Source: Diphasiastrum complanatum
Taxonomy: Eukaryota > Streptophyta > Lycopodiopsida > Lycopodiales > Lycopodiaceae
Direction of reading: 5' to 3'
Length of the DNA: 64,000 nt
Assembly (NCBI GenBank): GCA_029204225.1
Contig: CM055092.1
Span: forward strand, 64,014,011-64,078,010
Shown: piece by piece, positions 36,300 to 47,000 of the stretch
Numbering within the stretch: the first letter of the stretch is position 1
Layout of the letters: every line of letters begins with the position of its first letter
The notes under the pieces: model-generated
Database searches by the model: none
Seen by the model: the letters and a program-made list of their open reading frames with translations, nothing else
Told to the model about the DNA's origin: nothing
Translations under genes and position numbers: made by a program

Positions 36300-37020
36300 A
36301 GCGAGATATATATAGTACCAAAAGTACCAAAAGCAGCCAAAGTACCAAAAGCAGCAAAAAGTACCAAAAGTACTAAATTAAAAAGTAAAAGTAGCTAATT
36401 ACAACCATACTACCAAAACTAACAAAAGTACCAAAATCAAGAAAAGTACCAAAACCAGCTAATTACTACCACAATACCAGAAGTACCAAACTAAGTACCA
36501 AAGGCAGCAAAGTACTACTTAAGTACCAAAAGCAGCTAACGTACCAAATTAAGTACCAAAAGCAACCAAAGTACCAAGTTAAGTAAGTACCAGTACCAAA
36601 TAGCCAAATACAACCAAAGTACAAAATTAAGTACCAAAAGCAGCTAATTACTACCAGAACTACCAAATTAAGTACCAAAAGTAACTAAAGTACTACTTAA
36701 GTACCAAAATCATTTAAAGTACCAAATTAAGTACATAAAGCGGCAAAGTACCAGTTAAGTACCAAAATCAGCTAACGTACCAAATAAAGAACCAAAAGCA
36801 GCCAATTTCTACCACAATATCAAAAGTACCAAACTAAGTACCAAAAGCAGCTAAAGTGCCAGTATCAACACCAGCTAAAGTACAAAATTAAGTACCAAGT
36901 TAAGTACCAAAATCAGCTAAAGTAGTTGATTAAGATCTAAAACCAGCTATAGTTGCAAATTAAGAACCAAAAGCAACTAATTACTACCATAATACTAGAA
37001 GTGCTAAAAGTAACAAAATT
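36300..37020 (-). repeat. AGTACC/AAGCAGC short-repeat array
   Basis: Dozens of AGTACCAAA units are interspersed with AGCAGCTAA and ATTAAGTACC. On the minus strand this reads TTTGGTACT, the same core as the array at 33.9-35.8 kb. The two arrays are thus in opposite orientation on either side of the inverted LTR fragment. Confidence 0.85.
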
Positions 37021-37022
37021 TA

Positions 37023-37277
37023 TTACAAACAGAATCCTACGATGTAATTTACCCTTTCTCTTGTGGCTTGAACGATCACTGGCTGCAGCAGCCATCCGCT
37101 CAAATGATTCATCAAGTTGTGAATGTGTGGTCTCGGATTGATACCTATCCTAGTTGGTGATTCATCGTGGTAGCTGGTTTGTGGCAGTTTGTATATGTTG
37201 GGAGGTGCGCTTGATGTCTTAGGATTTTCAGCAGTGGCCTTAGAGGCGGCTTTGCACTTCCTTGTAGGTCTCCTCAT
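37023..37277 (-). CDS. unrecognised 84-residue open frame
   Basis: The minus ATG at 37277 opens MRRPTRKCKAASKATAENPK, then TSSAPPNIYKLPQTSYHDES and IGINPRPHIHNLMNHLSG, ending VNYIVGFC and a stop. The composition looks like a normal protein, unlike the repeats on both sides, and the N-terminus is basic. I do not recognise a family. It could be an exon of a gene, a captured gene fragment in the repeat block, or chance. Confidence 0.25.
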   Translation of the reverse strand: MRRPTRKCKAASKATAENPKTSSAPPNIYKLPQTSYHDESPTRIGINPRPHIHNLMNHLSGWLLQPVIVQATRERVNYIVGFCL

Positions 37278-37690
37278 CTTTTTACAGTAGATGATCGAGA
37301 AAGCAACGACAGCAAAAAGCAACGATAGCAGAAAATAACGATAGAAATGTTGTGAGAGCAGAAAGGAACGATCACAATGAACTGAAAAAAAAATACAAGA
37401 AAGCAACAAAGCAAATTGGAATGAACTGATAGCAGAAAGCAATCACTGCAGAAAGCAAGATAGCAGATGAACTGATAGCAAAAAACAAGATACAACGTGA
37501 ACTGATCATAGCAAAAAGCAATGATATATACACTGATAGCCGAAAGCAATCGTATCAGAAAGCAAGATAGCCGATGAACTGATAATAGAAAGCAAGATAG
37601 CAACATGAACTGATCATAGCAGAAAGCAACGATATGTTCACTGATAGCAGAAAGCAAGGACAGCACTGAATTGATCATTTGGAGGGCAAA
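37278..37690 (-). repeat. minisatellite built on GATAGCAGAAAGCAA
   Basis: Units such as GATAGCAGAAAGCAA, GAACTGATAGC and GAACTGATCATAGC recur irregularly across 400 bp. The long minus-strand open frame over it (repeating LLSAIS/AFCYDQF) is a by-product of the repeat. Confidence 0.8.
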
Positions 37691-38139
37691 GCATTTACTA
37701 TCCAAATTCAAATTAGATAAAGAAGGCCCATGTGATTAGTAGGCCCATGTGATTAGTATGCCAATGATTTTTGTCAAGGATGCCTTCATTGCATTAATTC
37801 GTGGGACCTATCACTTGCTCCAAAATCTGACTCCATTTTGGCTGACCTCTGCATTTTTCGCACCTTCGCATTTTTCTCACCTTCACTTGAAAAGGGCACA
37901 TAACAGATCAGAATTTTCAAGAAGTAAGAGAGTTATCACGCTCAACGAACAAGCTGAAGTTATCACTTCAAGCCATTGTACTCAGTGTTGATATTAATCA
38001 GAGTGCAATTTCTGTCTCACTACTGTATTGTTCATTTGGGCTTATCTGAATCATTCATCTTGAATGTTTTTTTTGCTAATTGTGGCACTTCCGATCCTAC
38101 ATGCACCTGCTCGAGCTTCCGTTGAATAACATCTCGTTT
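37691..38139. other. no gene recognised
   Basis: A tandem AGGCCCATGTGATTAGTA occurs twice near 37725-37758. Otherwise I see nothing I can name. Confidence 0.45.
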
Positions 38140-39165
38140 TTCCGACATGAAGTACAACCAAGATCAATCAATAAACAAGCATAAAGCAAGACTAGTGGAA
38201 AAGGTTTCTTGCAAACTAAGGGAGTAAATTTTGATGAAACATTTGCTCCAGTTGCTAAACTAGTCATAATAAGGTTGATCATATCTCTTGCAACTACGTT
38301 CGATTGGACTCTTTTTCAGCTTGATGTGACTAATGCCTTCCTAAATGGCTATTTGGGAGAATAAATATTCATGAGGCAACCCAAGGGCATCCTCAAGGAG
38401 GATCTTGAAGACAAGGTGTGATTATTGCAAAAGAGTCTCTATGGGCTCAAGCAAGCACCTAGATCCTAGTACTCTAGGTTGAACTCTTTCTTAATCTCTA
38501 TTTAATTTGTAGTTAGCTCTTATGTTGATCTAAGTTATAGCGTTTGCAAGCTAAGCCAATCTATGCAAAATCCATTAGTTTGTCATTGGAAAAGTGCCAA
38601 AAGGGTGCTAAGATATATCTCGGCTACCAAGAATTTTGACATAGTTTATTATGGAACTAATTTCGCTTTGAGAGCATACTCGGATGCTGATTTTGGAGGT
38701 GACAAGGTAGATAGGAAGTCCACAAGTGCTTTTGCTACCTTTCTTTGTGATGGAGTAGTATCTTGGCTTTCCAAAAAGCAAGATACAATTTCACTTTCCT
38801 CAACCGAGTCAGAATACAATGCCTTAACATCAACCACCAAGGAGGTCTGGTGGCTAAAGAGACTATTGGTGGAGCTACAAGTCATGCAGGTCGAGGAAAA
38901 GCCACTCATCTATTGTGACAACCAATCAGCCCAAGCAGTTACAACCAATCCCACATTCCATGCAAGGAGCAAGCATATAGAGATTGCTCACCATTTTGTG
39001 AAGGAAAAGGTTCAAGCTAAGGAGATCAAGCTTCAACATGTATCTTCATCAAATTGTCTAGCTAATATACTCACTAGAGCCTTGCCAAAGATTTCATTTA
39101 TCAAGTTAAGATCAGTCTTAGGTGTTATAGATAGATGTACCATAGATGTATCAAGCTAGAAATTG
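38140..39165 (+). pseudogene. copia RT-RNase H, internally deleted (family E)
   Basis: RT pieces: KARLVEK, then shifted VNFDETFAPVAKLVIIRLII and LFQLDVTNAFLNGYLGE, a stop, and LLQKSLYGLKQAPRS. Then the frame jumps to VDLSYSVCKLSQ, so the YVDD block and most of the connection domain are deleted. RNase H from 38563 is well preserved: HWKSAKRVLRYISATKNFDI, LRAYSDADFGGDKVDRKST, SLSSTESEYNALTSTTKEVW, LIYCDNQSAQAVTTNPTFHA and LANILTRALPKISF. A purine-rich GAAATTGAGGAG precedes an LTR start. Confidence 0.88.
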
Positions 39166-39167
39166 AG

Positions 39168-39880
39168 GAGTGTTGGAATTGGCAATTTTCACCTTGTCTA
39201 AGTTAATTGCTTTGTACTTAGAAAAATTCACACATGACAAAATGTCCACACGTGTGAAATTCATGTGGAAATATTCAAATTCATTGTACATGATAGCTTT
39301 CATATGAGACAAATGCCATATTCTCTATTTTGTAGGATCTACTTTCTAGAATATAGGAATCTAGAAGGTCAACACTAAATTTCAAATGATGATGTGGCAA
39401 ATGATTGGAATCTAAGCCAAGATGGTACAATGAGTTATTCCACACGTGCTAAAAGTTTCAAGAAAGAGCCTACCACTTTTGTATATATGATCCAATTTGA
39501 AGTTGATGAGATAAAACATTGTTTTGGGAGCAAATCTGAGTTTGCCACTCTCTTATGTATGATTGAAGTAAGTGAATGCTTTAGAAACTTGATGTAATCA
39601 TTTTCTCTATTAATAGGACGTACACTCACTATTTTTCACATGTGTGAGGCCATGCTCACGTGTTTTGATCATAATTTAGATTGTTCTTGCTTGGAAGTAT
39701 AGAAATTGTCAATGTAAAACTAGTTTTGGATGCTAGTTTTGATCTAGATCAAAAATCCAAGTTTTCAATCACTATTAGGGGGTCTATTATAGACCCAATT
39801 AAGATCCATTGTTTGATTTTTGACACCTCTTTGGTGGATGCATCATTTGAGAAAATCTTTGAATTTGAATCCAGTTGTTA
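39168..39880 (+). repeat. 3' LTR (partial) of copia family E
   Basis: TGTTGGAATTGGCAAT begins right after a polypurine-like tract downstream of RNase H, the position and start expected of a copia 3' LTR. Several CACGTG-like sites (CCACACGTG near 39247 and 39440) lie within it. The 3' end is not defined because another element on the opposite strand follows. Confidence 0.6.
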
Positions 39881-39884
39881 ATTC

Positions 39885-41335
39885 TTCTTATTCAATCCAA
39901 CTGCCTTTGTATGCATTGCCAGAAGAATGATGTTGTTCATCATGATTTGAATCAGAATAAGAATGACAAGGTGCAAAACATGAAGTGGAAGGAGTCAAGG
40001 CAGAGTTGTCTTCGATATTGGAAGTCGATAGTTCGACATTTGAACTAGAAATAAATTTATGTTTTTTCATTTTGAAATCATTAAATTTGTCTTCTAGAAA
40101 TACTACATCTTCAGGCCTTATGATCTTATGGCTCTCCAAAAAATATTGCCTTGGTACTAGTTCGGTCAAATTTCTTGACCAAACTTCCTCATGGGTTTTG
40201 TTGTTGACTTCCTTGGTACTGCAACAATTGTAAACATAGCAAGTTGTTGCAATTGTCTCTGCCCATAACTTGTTTGGAAGATTAGCAGCAAATAACATGG
40301 ATTTTGCTAACTTGACAGGAGTCCAATTCTTTTGTTTGGCTACTCTATTATGATGAGCAGAGTAGCTCGAAGAATATTGTCTATGAATCTCATATTCGCT
40401 TAGAAAGTCATTCATAGCATTTAAGATGAACTCTCCTCCTCCATCTATGTGTAGGGCTTTGATCCTCTTTCTTATCTGGGTTTCAAATAGGCTTCTGAAT
40501 TGTTGAAAACACAGACATGATTCTGATTTGTTTGATGAACATGATAGTGGATCGACAAGAAAAATTGTCAATAAATGTGTTGAAATACATCGATCTTTCA
40601 CATGATGGGATTTGCATCGAGCCACAGAGATTACAACGAATCATATCCAAAATGCCTTTAGCTCTATGAGATACCTTTACCTTGCAAGACTCACAAGTCT
40701 GTTTTGGTGATCCTTGTTGATGTCTAAGCCTTCGTTGTTGCAGAACATATAAAATATTGATCTCATATGGAGATGTCCTAGGCATTGATGCCATAGGATA
40801 TTCTTGTTTGATGAAGGTGTAGACATAGATTTTTCTGCTGATGTGAGTGCACATTCATGACTTATTATATAGAGAGGGCCATCCCTATAACCTTTGACCA
40901 GAACATTTGAGTTGTTGTCTCGAATAAGGCATTGATTTGCCTCAAATATGATAGTATGGCCTTGATCAACAATTCAACTGATCGATAATAAGTTCTTGGT
41001 CAGAGTTGAAACATATAAAACATTCTCGATATGTCGAGATGAACCATCATCGAATCTGATGGTGACTATTCTTTTTCCTTTGATCTTAAGAGAGTTAGAA
41101 TCTGCAAGATGAATAGTATTTTCATGATGTACAACTTTTGATAGTGGCAACGATAGTCCTTGAGACGTGAAGCATAACCATTGGGTATATTTGTAGGTTC
41201 TTCATTTGCAGCAGGTTCTCGAGTAAATAACCAAGTATGGGACTCTATCATGGATACCTGAAAGGAATAACAAATAATGTATACAAAGGCAACTGAATCA
41301 AATAGCGGAATCAAAATTCCAACAAGTTTGTCTAC
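39885..41335 (-). pseudogene. copia protease-integrase fragment (family F)
   Basis: Minus-strand reading: SLKIKGKRIVTIRFDDGSS, HIENVLYVSTLTKNLLSIS, RLRHQQGSPKQTCESCKV (zinc region), ILDMIRCNLCGSMQIPSCER (aligned to HSDICGPM, catalytic Asp lost), YFNTFIDNFSCRS. A new frame has IKALHIDGGGEFILNAMNDF (second Asp) and YSAHHNRVAKQKNWTPVKLA, where the catalytic Glu position reads Lys. LPNKLWAETIATTCYVYN and VWSRNLTELVP follow, then a tail up to 39888. Gag, RT and LTRs are absent. Two of three catalytic residues are changed. Confidence 0.82.
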
Positions 41336-41403
41336 CATCCGATTCCCTATTGTTTCTTTGTTGCGGTTTGCTTAGTTTTTGTATCCTTCGTGGGGACTTG
41401 ATA

Positions 41404-41405
<2 letters not shown>

Positions 41406-41435
<30 letters not shown>
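41406..41435. repeat. (CA)n microsatellite
   Basis: About 14 CA dinucleotides in an uninterrupted run. Confidence 0.9.
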
Positions 41436-41438
<3 letters not shown>

Positions 41439-41439
41439 C

Positions 41440-43100
41440 AAGTATCTATTGTTTATCCTAGTTCTCATGATCCATATGTTGTTTTGCTATTCATTGGCAA
41501 TGGATTGGTCAGATTTACTTTGTTTGGCCTACTTCATTTGCTCACTTTCCTTCTTGATTTCGTCAAACTCTTCTATTGATGATCTTCCTATGTCACATAG
41601 TATTGCATGATAACTCAAGTTGCCATTTTGCTTTCACGTTGATTGCATCTGCCCTCCTCTTTTTGTAGTCATGGATTGCATATATGTTCTGGAGACGACA
41701 AAACTAAGCAAGTAAGAAAAAATTGAAAGAGCAAATAGCAATCCTTGAGAGTACACAACCTCTTCTACTGAATGAATAACAAACCTCTCCCACTCTCTAT
41801 TTCTTAACATGCTCTCTCTTTTACCATAAGTCTTTTAATGCGAAGTGCACCTCGAACTCATTGCTACATATACTAGTTCTCGATGTTTGTAATGATTAAA
41901 CAGGCCTTTTATTTCTCGATGATGAACCTACTTAACTCCACCAACTTGCTTGATCATCTTCATTTATGATTTTGAGATAAAGCCAATAGTAAAAGGTCTA
42001 CATGGAGATCTCAAGTTTCCAAGCTCACACTCTCAATTAACCATTCGTGTTAAAGCAATCTTTCTACCAAGATTTTGACATCAATCATCAACATAAGCTT
42101 AGCAAAAACAGTAATCGTATCTTTAATTTTTACTCACAAAGATTGATGTCAATTCCGATATTTTCTCCATTAAATATCCATGTGCCTTTTCCTTTGTGAC
42201 TTATTGAGATCTTGCATTGTGACATATATTTGTTATGGGCTCCATAAGAGTTAGGTGTTGTTTTTAGGTGAAAGCAAACTTTGAGAGTAAATGGAAAGCG
42301 ATGCAATCTCTTGTGTTAATGTTGTGTATTCTACTTTTGTGGTTGTGAAAGTGCTACAGCATGTTGCCTATTACTAGAACAATATGCAATTCCATCTCCT
42401 AGAAAAAAGATATATTTTCTATTATCCAAGTTACTAGCTCTACTTTCATCCGATTATTCAATATTCTTTGCTTGTGGATCTTGATCCTGGTAAGTTAAAC
42501 TCAAGTTTATTGACCTAGAAATCACATGACAGTCCTGTGATAGCTTCCAAAGTGTACAACTTGGATATTCATGAACCTAGTAATTATTCTTATTTAAAAT
42601 GGCATTTTGGGACTTAAGCATATAGTAAGGATAAACCAAATTATCAATGGCACGTGTATGGAACACTTGTCATCCTTATTCTTTGTAAATGTGGTTGAGA
42701 GTTTGCGCTTTTGTCAATCTAGTTGGATCTTGTAGTTATTGTGTTGCATTTTATCATGTTGAACCTCTTTGAGATGGTATCATTGTATATGTTTTGGTTT
42801 CATGAAGTGGCTTGAGGCTCTTCCTCTCATTATGAAGTGATGCACTTTTATTACCTCATTGATTTCAGATTATTCACTTACGATTTTTTCAAGTTTTTGT
42901 AGCATTTCAAATTAGTGTTCTACTAGAAGTAAGTCGTCCACTTATTTTGAAATAATTTCTTTCTGGAAAATGTAGAGATTATGATCAACACAATTTGTTT
43001 AAACCCTACTTCGAACTTGAATTTTTCTATCCTCAACATAAGATACATTTCTATGTGTACCCATGCCTCATATAGTGATACATGAACTATCTTCTCTATT
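41440..43100. other. no gene recognised (downstream of PRORP)
   Basis: Frames are short on both strands and I find no transposon domain. It lies beyond the likely 3' end of the PRORP gene and is best called intergenic. Confidence 0.45.
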
Positions 43101-43285
43101 TGTGTTCTCTTGTGAAGTTGGCTTATAACTCGATACGTCGACTTATGCGGGAATGTTCTTTTCCAGCAGTTGTATGAGCGGGAACTATCCTCTCTACTTG
43201 TTTATGAGGTTCGCTATAACTACTGATACAGAACTTATATGGGAATATTTTTCTGACAGTTGTATAAGGAAAATAATAATAGTTG
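43101..43285 (+). repeat. inverted-repeat arm 1 with a partial tandem copy
   Basis: 43101-43200 (from TGTGTTCTCTTGTGAA through GGCTTATAACTC and ATGAGCGGGAACTATCC to TCTCTACTTG) is matched by the reverse complement of 44590-44697 at roughly 85 percent by eye. A second, more diverged direct copy (CTATAACTACTGATAC, ACTTATATGGGAATATT, GACAGTTGTAT) follows at 43213-43270. Confidence 0.8.
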
Positions 43286-43712
43286 TGAAATAAGCATTGG
43301 GCATCTTCACACTCATAAATTAGCATATTCGCATTAAAAATTGAATGACGAGTCATTGGCACCATCTTTTTAGCCCCGTCGCATGTGAGGTTCTTGAGTA
43401 AAATGATCTCAAGAGGCAAAAAAGTACTTGATCTGCATGTCAATATTCAGCTCAAGCTAGGCCTCTAAATGGAGAGGACTTGAGTGTCTTACAATTCGCA
43501 ATTTTTCCAAACAATTGTTAACCGTACATGAGAATCAAGGCTATGCGTATGACTCCTTAGGGATTTAGTTGCCTTACATTTGACAACATGATGTCACAGC
43601 ATGGCAAAGAGGAGGCATTCAGTGATCAACCTAAGAAAACAATCTTCAACCTCTTTCGATGTTGAGCACAAGGAAATGTTGAAAAAGGTTCTATATGCTC
43701 CCTGTCATTCAT

Positions 43713-43718
43713 TTTATT
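43713..43718 (-). terminator. candidate polyadenylation signal of PRORP
   Basis: AATAAA on the minus strand about 85 bp past the stop codon. Plant signals are loose, so this is a plausible rather than proven site. Confidence 0.4.
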
Positions 43719-43803
43719 GCAGAAAAAACCAACCTGAGACATGGTTTGTTAAAGTTCTGTTTTTGAATGTTTGATGCCTGCCTTCAACCTTGATGGATTT
43801 GAT

Positions 43804-44034
43804 TCACTTCGAAATCTCAGGTATAGTATGCGAACCAACACCCTCGCCGCCAGTGGACCTCTGGGACGATCCTCGTTTCTTTCCACAGGATTCACTGGCT
43901 AAATTTTTGTCTGGTTCGGATAAAGATGGCTTGGAGTCCATACCACGAGGTCTAGTTATACAAAGCCACTCTCGAGGGGAAAGAACGTCATCACCCCCAC
44001 TCTTTGGTATATGCCAAGATCCATCTTCAGATTC
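43804..44034 (-). CDS. PRORP1: PRORP exon 6 (residues 836-911 and stop)
   Basis: Starts after a TAG acceptor with ESEDGSWHIPKSGGDD and continues SPREWLCITRPR. H843 and C860 complete the zinc site. The rest is a hydrophilic tail ending TIPEISK and TGA at 43804-43806. The tail is longer than the short end typical of the family. Confidence 0.92.
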   Translation of the reverse strand, partial: ESEDGSWHIPKSGGDDVLSPREWLCITRPRGMDSKPSLSEPDKNLASESCGKKRGSSQRSTGGEGVGSHTIPEISK

Positions 44035-47000
44035 CTACACATTGGCAAAATGAATATATAAATAAAATGAACATATGATGAGGCATGCCAGAAAAGAGTA
44101 GTTATCAATATTCCATGCAAACGGAATACAAATCTGCCGCATTCACTACCTGAATAACAATTGAATAAGGTGGAGGCATGTGAAAGTTTGCACCACGGCC
44201 GGTCAGAGTAAACCGCACCTTCAAGCCAACAGCAAAAATAGAATAAACCAAATAGAACAGTTAGACAATCTGCTAAACCACCTGCATTTGATTACAAGCT
44301 GTTTTTACATTTCAGCATTCTACTTTTGCATTTCTATGTCCAAGTGCACTAAGTGCAATAGAACTCCACCTAGTGGAGGAGCCATCAAACAACAGGCGCC
44401 CTGTTTGCAGACTAGAAAGTAACATGCACTTGAGGTTACTTAAACTTCCGAATGAAAAACATAGAAACGTCACCTAGCTTTATATAGAGTTTTCATAACC
44501 CTCAACAAAATATACTTGTATTAGGATACTTGTAAGCAACAAATGCTGTCTGCCATCATTATTCCACATCAGAAAACCAACTTCAGAAAAGAACAGAAGT
44601 AGAGAGGATAGCTCCCGCTCATGCAACTGTTGGGAGAAAATATACCCATATAAGTTGATGTATCAGGAGTTATAAGCCAATTTCACAAGAGAACACAAAT
44701 ATCAAGGTACAATTGCTCTACCAATTGCTCTACAGTTCTCTGTTTCTGTCCCCCTGGGACCATGGGACCATCAGTGATCGTAACGAACAGGCTAGAGGTT
44801 AGTATCCTTGACAGAACCCAACATGGATTAATGCACCTGAACTGGACCATCCCGTACCGGAAACATTCGGCAAACTACACAGTAATAATGCTCTTAAATA
44901 GAGCTTTCATCTGATACCCATATTGCCCAAAAAAAACCTAAAAAAGAAAAAACACGATTCTAAGCGTTTCTACAAAAAATCCGAAATGCAATTCTGGACC
45001 ACGTTTCGGAATCAGAGTGCAACTATGGTATGTATCATATAGGTGATCAAGAATGCCAAATAATGGCATCCATTTGAATGTTTTTGTGAATAAGATGGTA
45101 ACATTTCTTTCAATTTCGCACAAAATGGTATGATGCTAGATATAAAGGCCAACCCAAGAGTGCTACATCCATGAAGAAATAGACTTCACACAAACTCCAA
45201 GCCACATTCATAGCTAGAAATGCTAGATAACAATTGAGGATGCATATATATCTCCAAGCTATTTGCAAAATTCACAGCTTTTCAATGGCGGTGACAGCAT
45301 AGCTTGGAGCATACACACGGCCTGAGCTAGCTTCGAGGACCAAGCATGTCATGGAAAAGTAGTAAGTAGCCACAAGTAGAGCCTTACGCAAAGGGGTAGA
45401 TTGTGATTGCGATACAAGCATTGATTGGACGCCTTTGTATTTAGTATTAAATTAGGGGTGTAGAAGGATTCTTGAAACTAGCGAATAGAACTATTGTGCC
45501 AAAGTTTAGTACTGCTAGGAGGGCCATAAAATTATGCAGTGAGGGCTGAAAGTGGAAGACAAAACAAGAAAATGGTTGGCACATAAAGGAAACTATGATT
45601 TAAAGGCATGATCAATGTTGGTATCATAAGCAGTAGTAGATAGCAATGGCATCAAGGATGACAAGGGACATCAGGAAGCGAAAAGTAATAATCACTCTAG
45701 CAATCAAGACAGGAAATGCAAAATGCATATCTTCTTTTGGTGGAGAAAGAGAAAAGGGGAGAAGCATGTGGAATATGAACGTTTTTAGGTACAAACACCA
45801 TAGATGAACACAGAAAGGGTACATGAGGACATATAGCACTTGTAATCATAGTAAGAGTGAAAACCAGATAATGATGAGTTGACTATTGTCAAAAAGCCTG
45901 AAAAAGGGTCTTTAAACTTTGAGGTAGTAATGCATATATTCACATGCTTATGGACAATGATCACAAACAAGATGGAAAATCAACATGCATGCATCACATC
46001 ACATAAGTACCACATCTATATAGCATAGAGGGGCCAAGATGCCGACCCCCATGCCCCCACAAGAGAATCTTCATTGAGACATATATGATCACCGATACAG
46101 AATGAGTTGCATTATGCTTCATAATGCCTTTGTTGAGATCTTCAACGTGAACTTATTGCAAGCATCGTAAAGTTCATCCAACAATTATATTTTAACCTAA
46201 CATAGATTTGATGTTCCTTTCTTTACAGCTTTCCAGCAACATGCAATGATGATTTTGTGTAATATGGCTTCAGGAAAATGTGCAGATAATGCTTTTATCA
46301 ATGATGCAAGCCATCTAGCCAAGTAGAGAGAAAAATAGATAACTCTTGGGTAGAGGAGAAGATGGGTCAAGGGAGGGGGAGATAGAGATCTAGTTCTACG
46401 GGAGAATGAAGAATTAAAATTTCTACTGAGGTATTATATGCCCTTGATTCCATGGAAGTGTTGAGAAAAAGAATGTTTTAGAGTAGCTTGTAGATGGGTG
46501 TTTTACGTGGTGAAAAAACGTTCATTTGTTATGAGATTCAACAATATATATGAAGACTCAACTCTTCAATGAGAGGTTGTAGCTCAGTAGCTCACTTTTG
46601 CTCATCCAAGGCTTATTCTCACGTTCTAAATAGAGTGCTCTACTCATGACTTAAGAAAAGGGAGATGCTAAATAGAATTCTCCATAGATTTTCACACCAT
46701 GCAAAAGCATGTATGGTTCCCTTGTAGAAGAGGGTGCACTTTGCATGTTTGACATTGATTCAAAGGGACACTTACCCATGTTTCTCTTCATAATTGAATT
46801 ACATGAGATATTTAACAATTAATGGGGTAGGCTTCGTTGTGCACTTCAAAGATGGCTATATATAGAAGCAAACTTCACTACTAATTCTAGTAGAAAAATG
46901 TTATTCCTTTGAAAGAATTAACAGTTGGCTCGAATTTCTACAAAAGCTTGCTCCACTTGAACGCTATATGACTTTTCATGGACGTCTTATTTTTGTTGAC

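Noticed and set aside
36466-37711. Minus-strand hydrophobic frames resembling membrane proteins
   Set aside because: They run through the AGTACC array and the GATAGCAGAAAGCAA minisatellite; the hydrophobic repeats come from the DNA repeat.
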